Part shown: positions 41,626 through 51,086 of the stretch, piece by piece
Layout of the letters: each line of letters starts with the position of its first letter
How positions within the stretch are numbered: the stretch's first letter is position 1
Assembly: GCF_025631005.1 (NCBI RefSeq)
Contig: NZ_JAOTPL010000016.1
Location: 12,446 to 76,445 of the forward strand
From: Haoranjiania flava
GTDB taxonomy: Bacteria; Bacteroidota; Bacteroidia; Chitinophagales; Chitinophagaceae
Direction of reading: 5' to 3'
DNA: 64,000 nt
Position numbers and translations under genes: made by a program
The notes under the pieces: generated by a model
What the model saw: the letters and a program-made list of their open reading frames with translations, nothing else
Told to the model about the DNA's origin: nothing
The model's database searches: none

Positions 41626-43404
41626 ATGCAAACAAATTTTTCCTGGCCGCATCCCAGGATCGGCATCAGGCCTACAATTGACGCCCGCCAGCAAGGTGTA
41701 AGAGAATCATTGGAAGCGCAAACAATGAACATGGCAAAATCCTTATCTGACCTGCTCACTTCAAACCTTACTTATGCAGATGGCGCGTCTGTACAATGCG
41801 TAATTGCCGATACCACCATTGGCCGTGTGGCTGAAGCTGCGGCTTGTGCAGAAAAATTTAAAAAAGAAAATGTAGGAGTAGTAATTACCGTAACGCCATG
41901 CTGGTGCTATGGTACAGAAACCATTGATATGGATCCGCATATGCCGAAAGCTATCTGGGGATTCAATGGCACCGAGCGGCCAGGCGCTGTATACCTGGCA
42001 GCAGCTTTGGCCGGTCATACCCAAAAAGGTATTCCTGCTTTTGGTATTTATGGCAATGACGTAACGGATGCTTCAGATACTTCCATACCTGAAGATGTAA
42101 AGGAAAAATTACTTCGTTTTGCAAGAGCAGGCATCGCCGTGGCAACTATGCGCGGCAAATCTTACCTGTCCATAGGCTCTGTCTCTATGGGCATAGCGGG
42201 CTCTATGGTAGACGCAGACTTCTTCCAGCAATATTTGGGTATGCGCAACGAATCAGTTGATTCTACCGAACTGATCAGGAGAATGCAGGAGGGAATTTAT
42301 GATAAAGATGAATTTGAAAAAGCGCTCGCTTGGACAAAAGCGAATTGCAAAGAAGGCAACGATTTCAACAACGTAGGAAATAGTAAGAGCAGGGAAGAAA
42401 AAGATAAGGATTGGGAAACTGTAGTGAAGATGACCATCATCATGCGCGACCTGATGGTGGGCAACCCAAGATTAAGAACGCTCGGCTACAAAGAGGAAGC
42501 GCTCGGCCACAACGCAATAGCAGCGGGCTTCCAGGGGCAACGGCAGTGGACAGATTTTATGCCCAACGGAGATTTTTCCGAAGCGATACTCAATTCATCT
42601 TTTGACTGGAACGGCATTCGCAAGGCATACATCCTGGCCACGGAAAACGATTCCCTGAATGCTGTGGCCATGCTTTTCGGACATTTACTTACACATACGC
42701 CGCAGGTTTTTGCAGATGTAAGAACTTACTGGAGCCCCAAAGCTGTAGAGCGTGTTACAGGTAAAAAATTAGAAGGCGTAGCTGCCGATGGCGTTATACA
42801 CCTGCTTAACTCAGGCGCCGCAAGCCTTGATGGCAGCGGCTATCAGTCCAGGGACGGGCAGCCTGTTATGAAACCTTTCTGGGAGATAGCTGATGCAGAG
42901 ATGCACGCCTGCCTGGAAGCTACAACCTGGTATCCGGCTATACGCGAGTATTTCAGAGGAGGGGGATATTCCTCCAACTTCTTAACCAAAGGCAGCATGC
43001 CGGTAACCATATTGCGTGTAAACCTGGCAAAAGGCCTGGGACCCGTATTGCAACTTGCCGAAGGCTGGACCATAGACCTTCCGGAAGATGTGCATAAAGT
43101 ACTGAATGAAAGAACAGATAAAACCTGGCCTACAACCTGGTTTGTGCCAAGGCTTACAGATGCCACACCTTTTAAAAACGTTTATTCGGTAATGAATAAG
43201 TGGGGAGCTAATCACTGTTCTTTCAGTTATGGCCACATAGGCGCAGATCTTATTACGCTGGCTTCCATGTTGCGTATCCCTGTTTGTATGCACAACGTTG
43301 GGGAAGAAGATATTTTCAGGCCGAGTGCATGGAATGCTTTTGGTATGGACGACGAAGGTGCTGATTACAGAGCCTGTAAAAATTACGGACCTTTATATAA
43401 ATAA
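41626..43404 (+). CDS. fucI: L-fucose isomerase
   Basis: Turns L-fucose into L-fuculose, first step of the pathway, with Mn2+. At 592 residues it equals E. coli FucI (591). Recognisable parts are PRIGIRPTIDARQQGVRESLE at the start, TPCWCYGTETIDMD, GIYGNDVTD, SIGSVSMGIAGSMVD, the metal-site stretch ILATENDSLNAVAMLFGHL, and the C-terminal NHCSFSYGHIGADLITLASMLRIPV. It heads the operon fucI-fucA-fucK-fucP, with 6-30 base gaps, and is probably controlled by the divergent LacI protein. Confidence 0.97.
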   Translation: MQTNFSWPHPRIGIRPTIDARQQGVRESLEAQTMNMAKSLSDLLTSNLTYADGASVQCVIADTTIGRVAEAAACAEKFKKENVGVVITVTPCWCYGTETIDMDPHMPKAIWGFNGTERPGAVYLAAALAGHTQKGIPAFGIYGNDVTDASDTSIPEDVKEKLLRFARAGIAVATMRGKSYLSIGSVSMGIAGSMVDADFFQQYLGMRNESVDSTELIRRMQEGIYDKDEFEKALAWTKANCKEGNDFNNVGNSKSREEKDKDWETVVKMTIIMRDLMVGNPRLRTLGYKEEALGHNAIAAGFQGQRQWTDFMPNGDFSEAILNSSFDWNGIRKAYILATENDSLNAVAMLFGHLLTHTPQVFADVRTYWSPKAVERVTGKKLEGVAADGVIHLLNSGAASLDGSGYQSRDGQPVMKPFWEIADAEMHACLEATTWYPAIREYFRGGGYSSNFLTKGSMPVTILRVNLAKGLGPVLQLAEGWTIDLPEDVHKVLNERTDKTWPTTWFVPRLTDATPFKNVYSVMNKWGANHCSFSYGHIGADLITLASMLRIPVCMHNVGEEDIFRPSAWNAFGMDDEGADYRACKNYGPLYK

Positions 43405-43410
43405 TATTTT

Positions 43411-44064
43411 ATGATTGAAATTAGCGAAGAGATTTATCAGAAATTTTTGGCAACAGCGCATGCAGTAGGCAGTAGCGGCTTAACGCTTTGCAGTTCGGGA
43501 AACTTATCCATGCGCATCAGTGAAGACGTGGCGATTGTATCTGGCACCGGTTCCTGGCTGCCGAAACTCAGGAAAGAGCAAATATGCATTGCAGATATTA
43601 AAACAGGCCAGCCTTTAAATGAGATCCGCTCTTCTATGGAAAGCGGATTTCACCTGGGCGTGCTGCGCGAAAACCCGGATGTGAACGTGGTGCTCCATTG
43701 CTCACCGTTATATGCCACCACCATCGCGGCTATGAAAAACAGGCCGCAGAATTATAACGTGATAGCGGAAGTGCCCTGTTATTGCGTAGGCATCAAAGAG
43801 ATTGCATACACACGCCCGGGCTCGCCTGAACTGGCTAAAAAAGTAATGGAGGCGCTCAAAGATAATGACGTAGCCCTGTTGCTGAATCATGGCATTGTTG
43901 TTAAAGGCAAGGACCTGGACGATGCATTTCAAAAAGCAACTTTTTTTGAATTTGCCTGCCGCATCATCGTACAAAGCAAAGGCGACTATGAAGTGCTTAA
44001 CCAGGATGCGGTGGACGACCTGGATTACTACGTAAAAGGCAAAGAAAAGAAAACCATGTCTTAG
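43411..44064 (+). CDS. fucA: L-fuculose-phosphate aldolase (class II aldolase)
   Basis: Splits L-fuculose 1-phosphate to dihydroxyacetone phosphate and lactaldehyde, using zinc. The 217-residue protein has the substrate motif CSSGNLSMRI, the catalytic Glu77 in SSMESGFHLGVL, zinc His96 in VVLHCSPLYATTIA and His160 in LLNHGIVVKG. In E. coli FucA the second segment reads HxH; here only one His is present (HCS), as seems usual for this phylum's variant. The operon position six bases after fucI makes the assignment firm even though class II aldolases vary. Confidence 0.9.
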   Translation: MIEISEEIYQKFLATAHAVGSSGLTLCSSGNLSMRISEDVAIVSGTGSWLPKLRKEQICIADIKTGQPLNEIRSSMESGFHLGVLRENPDVNVVLHCSPLYATTIAAMKNRPQNYNVIAEVPCYCVGIKEIAYTRPGSPELAKKVMEALKDNDVALLLNHGIVVKGKDLDDAFQKATFFEFACRIIVQSKGDYEVLNQDAVDDLDYYVKGKEKKTMS

Positions 44065-44081
44065 TTTATTAATCTTATGTT

Positions 44082-45548
44082 ATGCGTTATTTGGCAGCAG
44101 ATTTTGGGGCCGGCAGCGGGCGTGTGATCATCGGGCATATAGAGAATGGTTCTTTGCAGTTAGAAGATATCCATCGATTTGCCAATAAACAATACACCTC
44201 TGGAAATACTTTACGTTGGGATTTTACTTATCTCTTTAAAGAATTAAAAAAAGGTATAAAAAAAGCTACACAAAAGTATAGCGACATCGTAGCTCTCGGA
44301 GTTGATACCTGGGGCGTGGATTTCGGCCTGATAGGCCGGGATGGAAAGCTGCTCGCAGACCCCGTTTGCTACAGGGATAAGCGTACGGCAGGCATACTTG
44401 ACGAAGCTTTTAAAAGAATAGATAAAGCAGATCTATATGCCCGCACCGGTACACAGATCATGGAGATCAATACTGCTTTTCAACTGCTCAGCATGAAGCT
44501 TAATAATGATGCGCATCTGAATGAAGCTGCACATCTTTTATTCATGCCTGATCTTTTCAACTATTTTCTCACAGGTGTAAAGAAAAATGAATATACCATT
44601 GCGTCCACTTCATCGCTGCTGAATGCACAGACAAAAAGCTGGGACCATGAAATATTCAGCGCTTTGGGAGTGCCTGCAGCAATCATGTGCGAGATGGTGT
44701 TCCCCGGAGCAAAAATCGGACGGCTGTCAGACGTACTTTGTAAGGAACTGGATTGCTATCCTATAGATGTGTATGCAGTAGGCTCTCACGATACGGCTTC
44801 CGCAGCAGCCGTTACATACGGTTCGGGCAACAGAACAGCTTACCTGAGTTCAGGTACCTGGTCTTTGATGGGCGTGCATCTTGATGCACCTGTTCTCACC
44901 AGAAGCGCTATGGAGTCTGAGCTCACTAATGAAGGAGGTATTGCAGATACAATACTTTTGCTGAAAAACATTACCGGTATGTGGATGCTGCAATGCGCCA
45001 TAGAAGAATGGCGAAGAGACGGGGCTGAAACCGGCATCAAGGCCTTGTTGCAGCAAGCTGCCGCAGCTACGCCTTTTACAGCTTTTATAGATACGGATGA
45101 TAAAATGTTTTTAAACCCCGAAAGTATGTGTGGCGCAATTCAGCAATATTGCACCGATACACATCAACCTGTGCCTCAAAGCCAGGGTGGTCATGTAAGA
45201 ATGATCTTAGAATCTCTTGCACTGAAATACAGGGATACATTGCATTTGCTTACACAATGCAGCGGCAAAGACATTGCGGCACTTCACATTGTAGGCGGCG
45301 GCGCTCAGAATAAATTGCTGAACCGGTTCACTGCCGATGCTACCGGCCTTGCTGTTGTTGCAGGCCCGGTAGAAGCTACTGCCATAGGCAATATTTTAGT
45401 GCAGGCGATGGCAACAAAAGAAATTTCAGACAGCAACACAGCATCTAAAATGGTTGGCCGATCTTTCAAAGTGCAAAAATATTTTCCTGGCAATAAACAC
45501 TTGTGGGATAATAAAAATATTCCCGTCAGAACAAATCCTGAACAGTAA
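44082..45548 (+). CDS. fucK: FGGY family kinase, probable L-fuculokinase (rhamnulokinase-like)
   Basis: Phosphorylates L-fuculose at position 1 with ATP. The 488-residue protein starts RYLAADFGAGSGRVIIGHI (phosphate 1 loop), has LGVDTWGVDFGLIGRDG, and the second domain motifs VGSHDTASAAAV, YLSSGTWSLMG and HIVGGGAQNKLLNRFTADATG. By sequence it belongs to the rhamnulokinase branch of FGGY kinases, but the neighbours fucI, fucA and fucP show fuculose as the likely substrate; rhamnulose cannot be excluded as a second one. Confidence 0.88.
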   Translation: MRYLAADFGAGSGRVIIGHIENGSLQLEDIHRFANKQYTSGNTLRWDFTYLFKELKKGIKKATQKYSDIVALGVDTWGVDFGLIGRDGKLLADPVCYRDKRTAGILDEAFKRIDKADLYARTGTQIMEINTAFQLLSMKLNNDAHLNEAAHLLFMPDLFNYFLTGVKKNEYTIASTSSLLNAQTKSWDHEIFSALGVPAAIMCEMVFPGAKIGRLSDVLCKELDCYPIDVYAVGSHDTASAAAVTYGSGNRTAYLSSGTWSLMGVHLDAPVLTRSAMESELTNEGGIADTILLLKNITGMWMLQCAIEEWRRDGAETGIKALLQQAAAATPFTAFIDTDDKMFLNPESMCGAIQQYCTDTHQPVPQSQGGHVRMILESLALKYRDTLHLLTQCSGKDIAALHIVGGGAQNKLLNRFTADATGLAVVAGPVEATAIGNILVQAMATKEISDSNTASKMVGRSFKVQKYFPGNKHLWDNKNIPVRTNPEQ

Positions 45549-45578
45549 CCTCATCTTACACGTGATTGAGATAACATT

Positions 45579-46894
45579 ATGCAATCTACAACCAAGTCTA
45601 TTTTTACAACCTCCGACGGCAAGAATTATCAGCTGCCTTTTATACTCATTACCTGCTTGTTCCTGCTATGGGGTTTTGCGCATTCCCTGCTGGATATTTT
45701 AAACAAACATTTCCAGGATGCCCTTGATCTTACAAAGGCGCAGTCGGGCCTTGTACAAGCGTCTGCTTACGGAGCTTATTTTTTAATGGCATTGCCTGCG
45801 GGTATTGTCGCTAAAAAATATGGTTACAAGAAAGGTGTGCTGCTTGGGTTATTGCTGTTTGCCACAGGTTGTTTGTGGTTTGTACCTGCTGTGAGCATTA
45901 ATCAGTTCTGGGCATTTTTATTTGGCCTGCTCATTATTTTTTCGGGGCTTACTTTTTTAGAAACTGCGCCAATCCGTACACTACAGTATTGGGCGATCCC
46001 AAATTTGCTGCGAGCCGCATTAATCTTGCACAAACCTTCAATGCCATCGGGTGGATACTCGGGCCGCTGTTGGGCAGCCTGCTGATCTTTAAGAATGAAA
46101 ATACTGAAAACGTATTCCGCTCATTTGCTTCTACACTTAAAACTTTATTTACCGGCATTGGCCAACAGCCAACTGCGGCTGTAAGCAATGTACAGGAAGT
46201 AAGCAATTCTGCATTGATCACGCCTTATGTAGGATTGGGAATAGTGGTAGTGCTGGTTACGGTTATGTTTTTCTTTGTAAGGCTTCCTGAAGTGCATGAA
46301 GATAAACGTACAGACCAGGCGGTTGAGCAAGGTGGTATTTCCGGAAAACTTATCAGCAATACAAATTTTATAATGGCAGTAATAGCGCAGTTTCTGTATG
46401 TTGCTGCACAAACAGGTATAGGTAGTTTTTTTGTGAATTATACAGTGGAAGCCGGCCTTGCTATTTCGGAGTTGCAGGCAGGCGTGTTATTAGGCTTAGG
46501 CGGCATGGGATTATTTGCCTTAGGCAGATTTTCCGGTAGTTCTTTAATGAAAAAATTCAGCCCTGGAGGGTTGCTTGCAACATTCGCAGTCATCAATACT
46601 GTTTTGATGATAGTAGTAGCTACACGCCATGACAACCTGGGCATTCTCGCATTGATCGCTTCATATTTATTTATGTCCATTATGTTCCCATCCATTTTTG
46701 CATTGGGTATTCAAGGCCTTGGAGACCGCACCAAGTCAGCATCGTCGGTAATGGTAATGACCGTTGCGGGAGGCGCTGTTTGTCCTGCCCTCATGGGTAT
46801 GATTGGCGCGCACAACATGAACATAGGTTTTATTATTCCTATGTTATGTTTCGCTTACATTGCATTATATGGTCTTGTAAGCAGGAAGGGCTAA
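45579..46894 (+). pseudogene. fucP: L-fucose:H+ symporter FucP, disrupted by a one-base frameshift
   Basis: Major-facilitator permease for L-fucose. The first frame (45579-46085) has LPFILITCLFLLWGFAHSLLDILNKHFQ, the FucP hallmark, and runs to FLETA. The expected next residues ANPYTTVLGDPKFAASRINLAQTFNAIGW appear in the other frame and continue to 46894. Restoring one base at GCGCC (45966-45970), read as GCGGCC, re-joins a protein of about 439 residues with 12 helices. It is the last gene of the fuc operon, and the rest is intact. So this is either a recent loss of uptake or a sequencing error; the lack of any other decay favours error or a very new mutation. Confidence 0.88.
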
Positions 46895-46907
46895 TGTGCT
46901 TATAAAG

Positions 46908-47804
46908 CTATTTTATTTTACTCTGTCTGTATTTCTTAGGCGATAACGACATTGTTTTTGTAAACATCCTTGAGAAATAATAAGGATCGCTAATACCCAG
47001 TTTATAGCCTATTTCCTTAATGTTATAGTCTGTAAACAACAAGTATTGGCAGGCTTTCTGTATTTTAAGATGGTTGAAATAATCGACCGGAGAGTAACCG
47101 GTTTTTATTTTAAATAATGTTGAAAATCTTGATACTGATAAATTGGCATAATTAGCAAAGTCATCTAAGCTCATAGGTTGCATTACATTTTCTGCCATAT
47201 ACTCAATGGTATTTTTTATTATGTCTCTGTCACCTTTATTAATGTTTTTAAATTTGTTTTCGAAAATCAGTGAAGATAAAAAGTGATAAAATACCATATT
47301 GGTGTATTGCAGGTTTTCATTTGAATAGCCCAAGGAAAGATTATCGTAAATATTTTCGAAAAGCTGCATCCTGCTCTCGTTGAATGTAATGTTTACATTT
47401 CTGTATTTAAAGTAGTTTAAAATCAATTGCATAATTGCTTCGCTGATTTCACCTTGGAAATGAAACCAATAAATGCTCCAGGGATTATCTTCTGATGCGC
47501 CGTAGCTGTGTGGCTTTTTAGCCGGAATAATGATGAATTGAGAAGCTGAGATGTCGGTAAGCACATCGTCCATTTGCGTCCACCCGCTTCCCTCTGCACA
47601 ATAAATTAAAATATTCTGGTTGCTGCCTGCCGGCCTCTCTACATGATGAAATTTAGCTTTGGGATAATAGCCGATATGCGTGATGAACAATTGCCTTGTT
47701 ATGGGATCTTTCGATAAAAAATTTTTTACAATGTAAGGCGGTACGGAAATTTGCCTCTGTCCCTGAAACCCTTCTCGTACTTTTTTTATAGTATTTTTTT
47801 TCAT
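46908..47804 (-). CDS. AraC family transcriptional regulator
   Basis: Regulator of 298 residues. The N-terminal half is an AraC-type cupin (about residues 20-150, with HHVERPAGSNQNILIYCAEGSGW and FIIIPAKKPHSYGA, an effector pocket), and the C-terminal part carries two helix-turn-helix motifs (SLDDFANYANLSVSRFSTLFKIKTG and NIKEIGYKLGISDPYYFSRMF). ATG 47804 gives a normal start; 47825 would add seven residues. It is divergent from the SusC gene and is convergent with fucP. The repeated element before both SusC genes is a natural candidate for its binding site. The likely effector is a sugar. Confidence 0.92.
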   Translation of the reverse strand: MKKNTIKKVREGFQGQRQISVPPYIVKNFLSKDPITRQLFITHIGYYPKAKFHHVERPAGSNQNILIYCAEGSGWTQMDDVLTDISASQFIIIPAKKPHSYGASEDNPWSIYWFHFQGEISEAIMQLILNYFKYRNVNITFNESRMQLFENIYDNLSLGYSNENLQYTNMVFYHFLSSLIFENKFKNINKGDRDIIKNTIEYMAENVMQPMSLDDFANYANLSVSRFSTLFKIKTGYSPVDYFNHLKIQKACQYLLFTDYNIKEIGYKLGISDPYYFSRMFTKTMSLSPKKYRQSKIK

Positions 47805-47867
47805 CAATTTAAAATTACAAAACAATTTTTCAAAGTTGTTGTAGATGTGTTTATGTAGTAAAATTAT

Positions 47868-47898
47868 CCATTATTATAGTAAAAACGAACATTCTTTT
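47868..47898 (+). promoter_or_regulatory. Conserved two-block element before susC 1
   Basis: Block CCATTATTATAGTAA (47868-47882), a 5-base gap, and block AACATTCTTTT (47888-47898). The same two blocks with the same gap are found at 59677-59707 before the second SusC gene. The element lies 62 bases before the ATG and 63 bases from the AraC start, so it is a likely AraC operator. Confidence 0.65.
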
Positions 47899-47959
47899 GC
47901 AGTGGTAATTAACTCAATTTTACAAAAGCATTAAGAGATCAATCAGTAAAAATTTTAAA

Positions 47960-50900
47960 ATGAAAAAAATATCAAGATTCATATGCTACGTTCACATCGT
48001 TTCATTTTTTATCTTTCTTTCAAGCATTTATGCTCTGGCACAGGATATAAACGTTGCAGGAAAGATAATAAGCTCTGAAGATCAAAAGCCTTTAAGTCAG
48101 GTTTCTATAATGATTGAAGGCACAACACGAGGCTCCTTATCGTGGAATGATGGCTCTTTTAATTTAATAGCTAAGAATGGAGACTATCTTATTTTTAAAA
48201 GTATAGGTTTTGACTCTGTACGTTTGCAAGCAGCTTCTTCTATGACAGTGATTATGAGTCCGAATTACATTGCAGGTACTGAAGTTGTAGTAATCGGGTA
48301 TGGCAGGCAACAGAGAAAAGATGTTACCAGTGCAATTAGCAGCATTAGTGGTGAGCAATTAAAAGAAATGCCTGTTGGTAATATCAATATGGCATTGCAA
48401 TCAAGGATACCGGGTTTGCAGATTACAAGTTCGGGTAACCAGCCAGGTGCTGGTTCGATGGCAAGAATACGCGGTATAAACTCAATAAATGTTTCTAATG
48501 GACCTTTGTACGTTATAGATGGCGTGATTACTACTGGTGATATACGCGAAATAAATCCTGAAGATGTAGAATCAATTGATGTATTAAAAGATGCTTCGGC
48601 AGCAGCTATTTACGGATCTCGCGCCGCCGAAGGTGTAATCATTATTACAACAAAAAAAGGCGCAAGAGGAATAGCATCAATTAATTATTCAGGGTATTTT
48701 GGTATACAGAAACCTGTCAAAACATTTGACTTTATCAATGGTAAAGAATACGAAATGTTGAGAAGGCTTGCATATTATGATGAAAGCGGCGAAATTTTAA
48801 TGCTCAATGACACAACGGCTACCAAAAGGTTTGATAACCAGTTATTTAATGCTTTGGAACTACAGAGTATACGAGAAGGAAAAAGTTATGACTGGGTTTC
48901 GCAAATATTACAAAACGCTCCTATTCATAACCACACAATAAGTGTTGCAAGCGGCAATGAAAAGAGCAAGCTTTATATAAGTGGTAATTATTACAATCAA
49001 GATGGAATTATAAAAAATTCCAATCTCACCAGATATTCACTTAATGCAAGTGGTGAAACACAGATAAGTGAAAGATTAAAAGCTATTTTAAATACCAATA
49101 TTTCCTATGTAGACAATAGGTTGCTGGATCAGCAGATTTACTATAATGCTTTGACGATAAGCCCACTGATGCCATATAGCGACTCGACTGGCGAAAGTAC
49201 CATTTATAAAGATCCTACGAAGGGTACTTTATTTATAATTAATAATCCGGAAGTTTTAACTAAATCTCCTACATATAAAAATGATGATAGGGTACTAGGT
49301 AATTTGGCTCTCGAATACAGGATTGTCAAAGATCTCCTCTACAGGACATCTTTTAGTGCGGACATTTATAATAGTAAAAATTATTTTTATGCTCCCCGAA
49401 ATATAAATATTAACGGAAGTTATACATTAGGTGGTTACGGATCTTTACAAAATTTTAGTTATCGAGATTATACTTTTGAGAACACGCTCAACTATTTGTA
49501 CAGCCTTGGAATCGATCACTCTCTAAATGCGTTGGCAGGATTCACTTTTGAAAAAAGAAGGCAAGAGTTTAATTACATGATCGGAACGGGCTTCCCCTCT
49601 GATAAAACTTCCTATAAAGATATGAGTTTGGCAACGAAAAAAACCATAGGGAGTAGCTTTCATAACTGGGCTCTAACATCACAGTTAGCACGTGTAATTT
49701 ATAAATTTAAAGATAGGTATATTTTCAATGCCAGTATAAGAAGAGATGGGTCATCATATTTTGGTGAAAACAACAGATATGGGGTTTTCCCATCAGTGAG
49801 TGCGGCTTGGAGGCTGATTGATGAGCCGTTTATGAACGGTTTAAAATTAGATGCAACTATTACAGACATAAAATTCAGGGTTAGTTACGGTGTCATAGGA
49901 AATTATAATAGGACTTATAACGCCATATATTCAGCAATGTCGTCCTCCGGTTATCCGTTCGATGGCAAGACAGTAGTAAAAGGATATCAAATAAACACAT
50001 CATACCTGGCTAATAAGGATTTGCGCTGGGAGCAACAACATCAATTTAATGTAGGTGTAGATCTGGCCTTTTTGAATAATAGAATATCTTTTATAGCTGA
50101 TTATTATAATAAAAATATTAAAGATCTGTTGCTTGATCTTCCACTTCCTATGTCTAGCGCCTATGTTAATCAAACTATCAACATTGCCAGAATGAATACA
50201 AAAGGAGTAGATCTTCAATTGAAAATCCATTTGTTTAAAAACAATAATTTCAATTGGCAAACAGAATTTAATTATTCAGTTTTCAAATCTCAAATCACAG
50301 AACTTTTGCCTGGTATAGATTCTTTACGTCCGGATTTAAAAGTAGGTGAAGCGCCTAATAGTCTATTGATAGATTATGTGTACGATGGCATTTATCAGGC
50401 GGGTACAGCAGATTCTGTGATTATGAGAGCTTTGGGAGTTAAACCTGGTAGTGTAAAAATAAAGGACATAAACAACGACGGCAAGATTAATGCATATGAT
50501 ATGACAATTGTAGGAAGAACTACTCCTAAAGGCTGGGGTGGTATATGGAACTATATGAACTACAAAGGATTAAGTCTCACAATATTTGCAAATTATATGT
50601 TTGGCCATAGTATTTTCAACAAAGCTTATCAGGATTACTTATATTCAGATGGACGCAGATTAGCCATAAAGGAGGGTCTTAATTTTTGGACAAAAGAAGT
50701 TAAGGATATAAATGGAAATATAATTGTAGAAGAAAATACCAGCACTAATATACCCAGGCCAAATGCCTTCGGAAATGCAACTAAAACCTCGCCTACAGGA
50801 ACATCTAGCTTTGCCGTTCAGCAGGGCGACTATATAAGAATCCGCAATATTACACTTGGTTATGATTTGCCTGCAAAAATTACAGAAAAAATTAAATTGA

Positions 50901-51067
50901 GGTCGATGAACGTATATATGCAGTTTCTTGAGCCTTTCTTATTTACCAAGTACAAAGGTGTGGATCCAGAAATTTCGCAGATTAGTACTGGTACATGGTC
51001 CGGAAGCAGTTATGAGTTATATCCGCGATATAGGACTACATCTTTAGGCGTAAGAGTAGGTTTTTAA
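47960..51067 (+). CDS. SusC/RagA family TonB-linked outer membrane protein
   Basis: Outer-membrane TonB-dependent importer for glycans, forming the barrel of a SusCD pair. The 1035-residue protein has a signal peptide (to about 27, ending at LAQ), a carboxypeptidase-regulatory-like domain (INVAGKIISSEDQKPLSQVSI), a TonB-box stretch GTEVVVIGYGRQQRKD, the plug domain (about 110-230 with ADAAAIYGSRAAEG-like motif KDASAAAIYGSRAAEGVIIITTK), and a beta-barrel ending in LGVRVGF with the typical terminal Phe. SusD follows 19 bases later. Coding GC is lower than in the housekeeping genes of the window, as is usual for such loci. Confidence 0.95.
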   Translation: MKKISRFICYVHIVSFFIFLSSIYALAQDINVAGKIISSEDQKPLSQVSIMIEGTTRGSLSWNDGSFNLIAKNGDYLIFKSIGFDSVRLQAASSMTVIMSPNYIAGTEVVVIGYGRQQRKDVTSAISSISGEQLKEMPVGNINMALQSRIPGLQITSSGNQPGAGSMARIRGINSINVSNGPLYVIDGVITTGDIREINPEDVESIDVLKDASAAAIYGSRAAEGVIIITTKKGARGIASINYSGYFGIQKPVKTFDFINGKEYEMLRRLAYYDESGEILMLNDTTATKRFDNQLFNALELQSIREGKSYDWVSQILQNAPIHNHTISVASGNEKSKLYISGNYYNQDGIIKNSNLTRYSLNASGETQISERLKAILNTNISYVDNRLLDQQIYYNALTISPLMPYSDSTGESTIYKDPTKGTLFIINNPEVLTKSPTYKNDDRVLGNLALEYRIVKDLLYRTSFSADIYNSKNYFYAPRNININGSYTLGGYGSLQNFSYRDYTFENTLNYLYSLGIDHSLNALAGFTFEKRRQEFNYMIGTGFPSDKTSYKDMSLATKKTIGSSFHNWALTSQLARVIYKFKDRYIFNASIRRDGSSYFGENNRYGVFPSVSAAWRLIDEPFMNGLKLDATITDIKFRVSYGVIGNYNRTYNAIYSAMSSSGYPFDGKTVVKGYQINTSYLANKDLRWEQQHQFNVGVDLAFLNNRISFIADYYNKNIKDLLLDLPLPMSSAYVNQTINIARMNTKGVDLQLKIHLFKNNNFNWQTEFNYSVFKSQITELLPGIDSLRPDLKVGEAPNSLLIDYVYDGIYQAGTADSVIMRALGVKPGSVKIKDINNDGKINAYDMTIVGRTTPKGWGGIWNYMNYKGLSLTIFANYMFGHSIFNKAYQDYLYSDGRRLAIKEGLNFWTKEVKDINGNIIVEENTSTNIPRPNAFGNATKTSPTGTSSFAVQQGDYIRIRNITLGYDLPAKITEKIKLRSMNVYMQFLEPFLFTKYKGVDPEISQISTGTWSGSSYELYPRYRTTSLGVRVGF

Positions 51068-51086
51068 AACATAAAACAAAATTATT

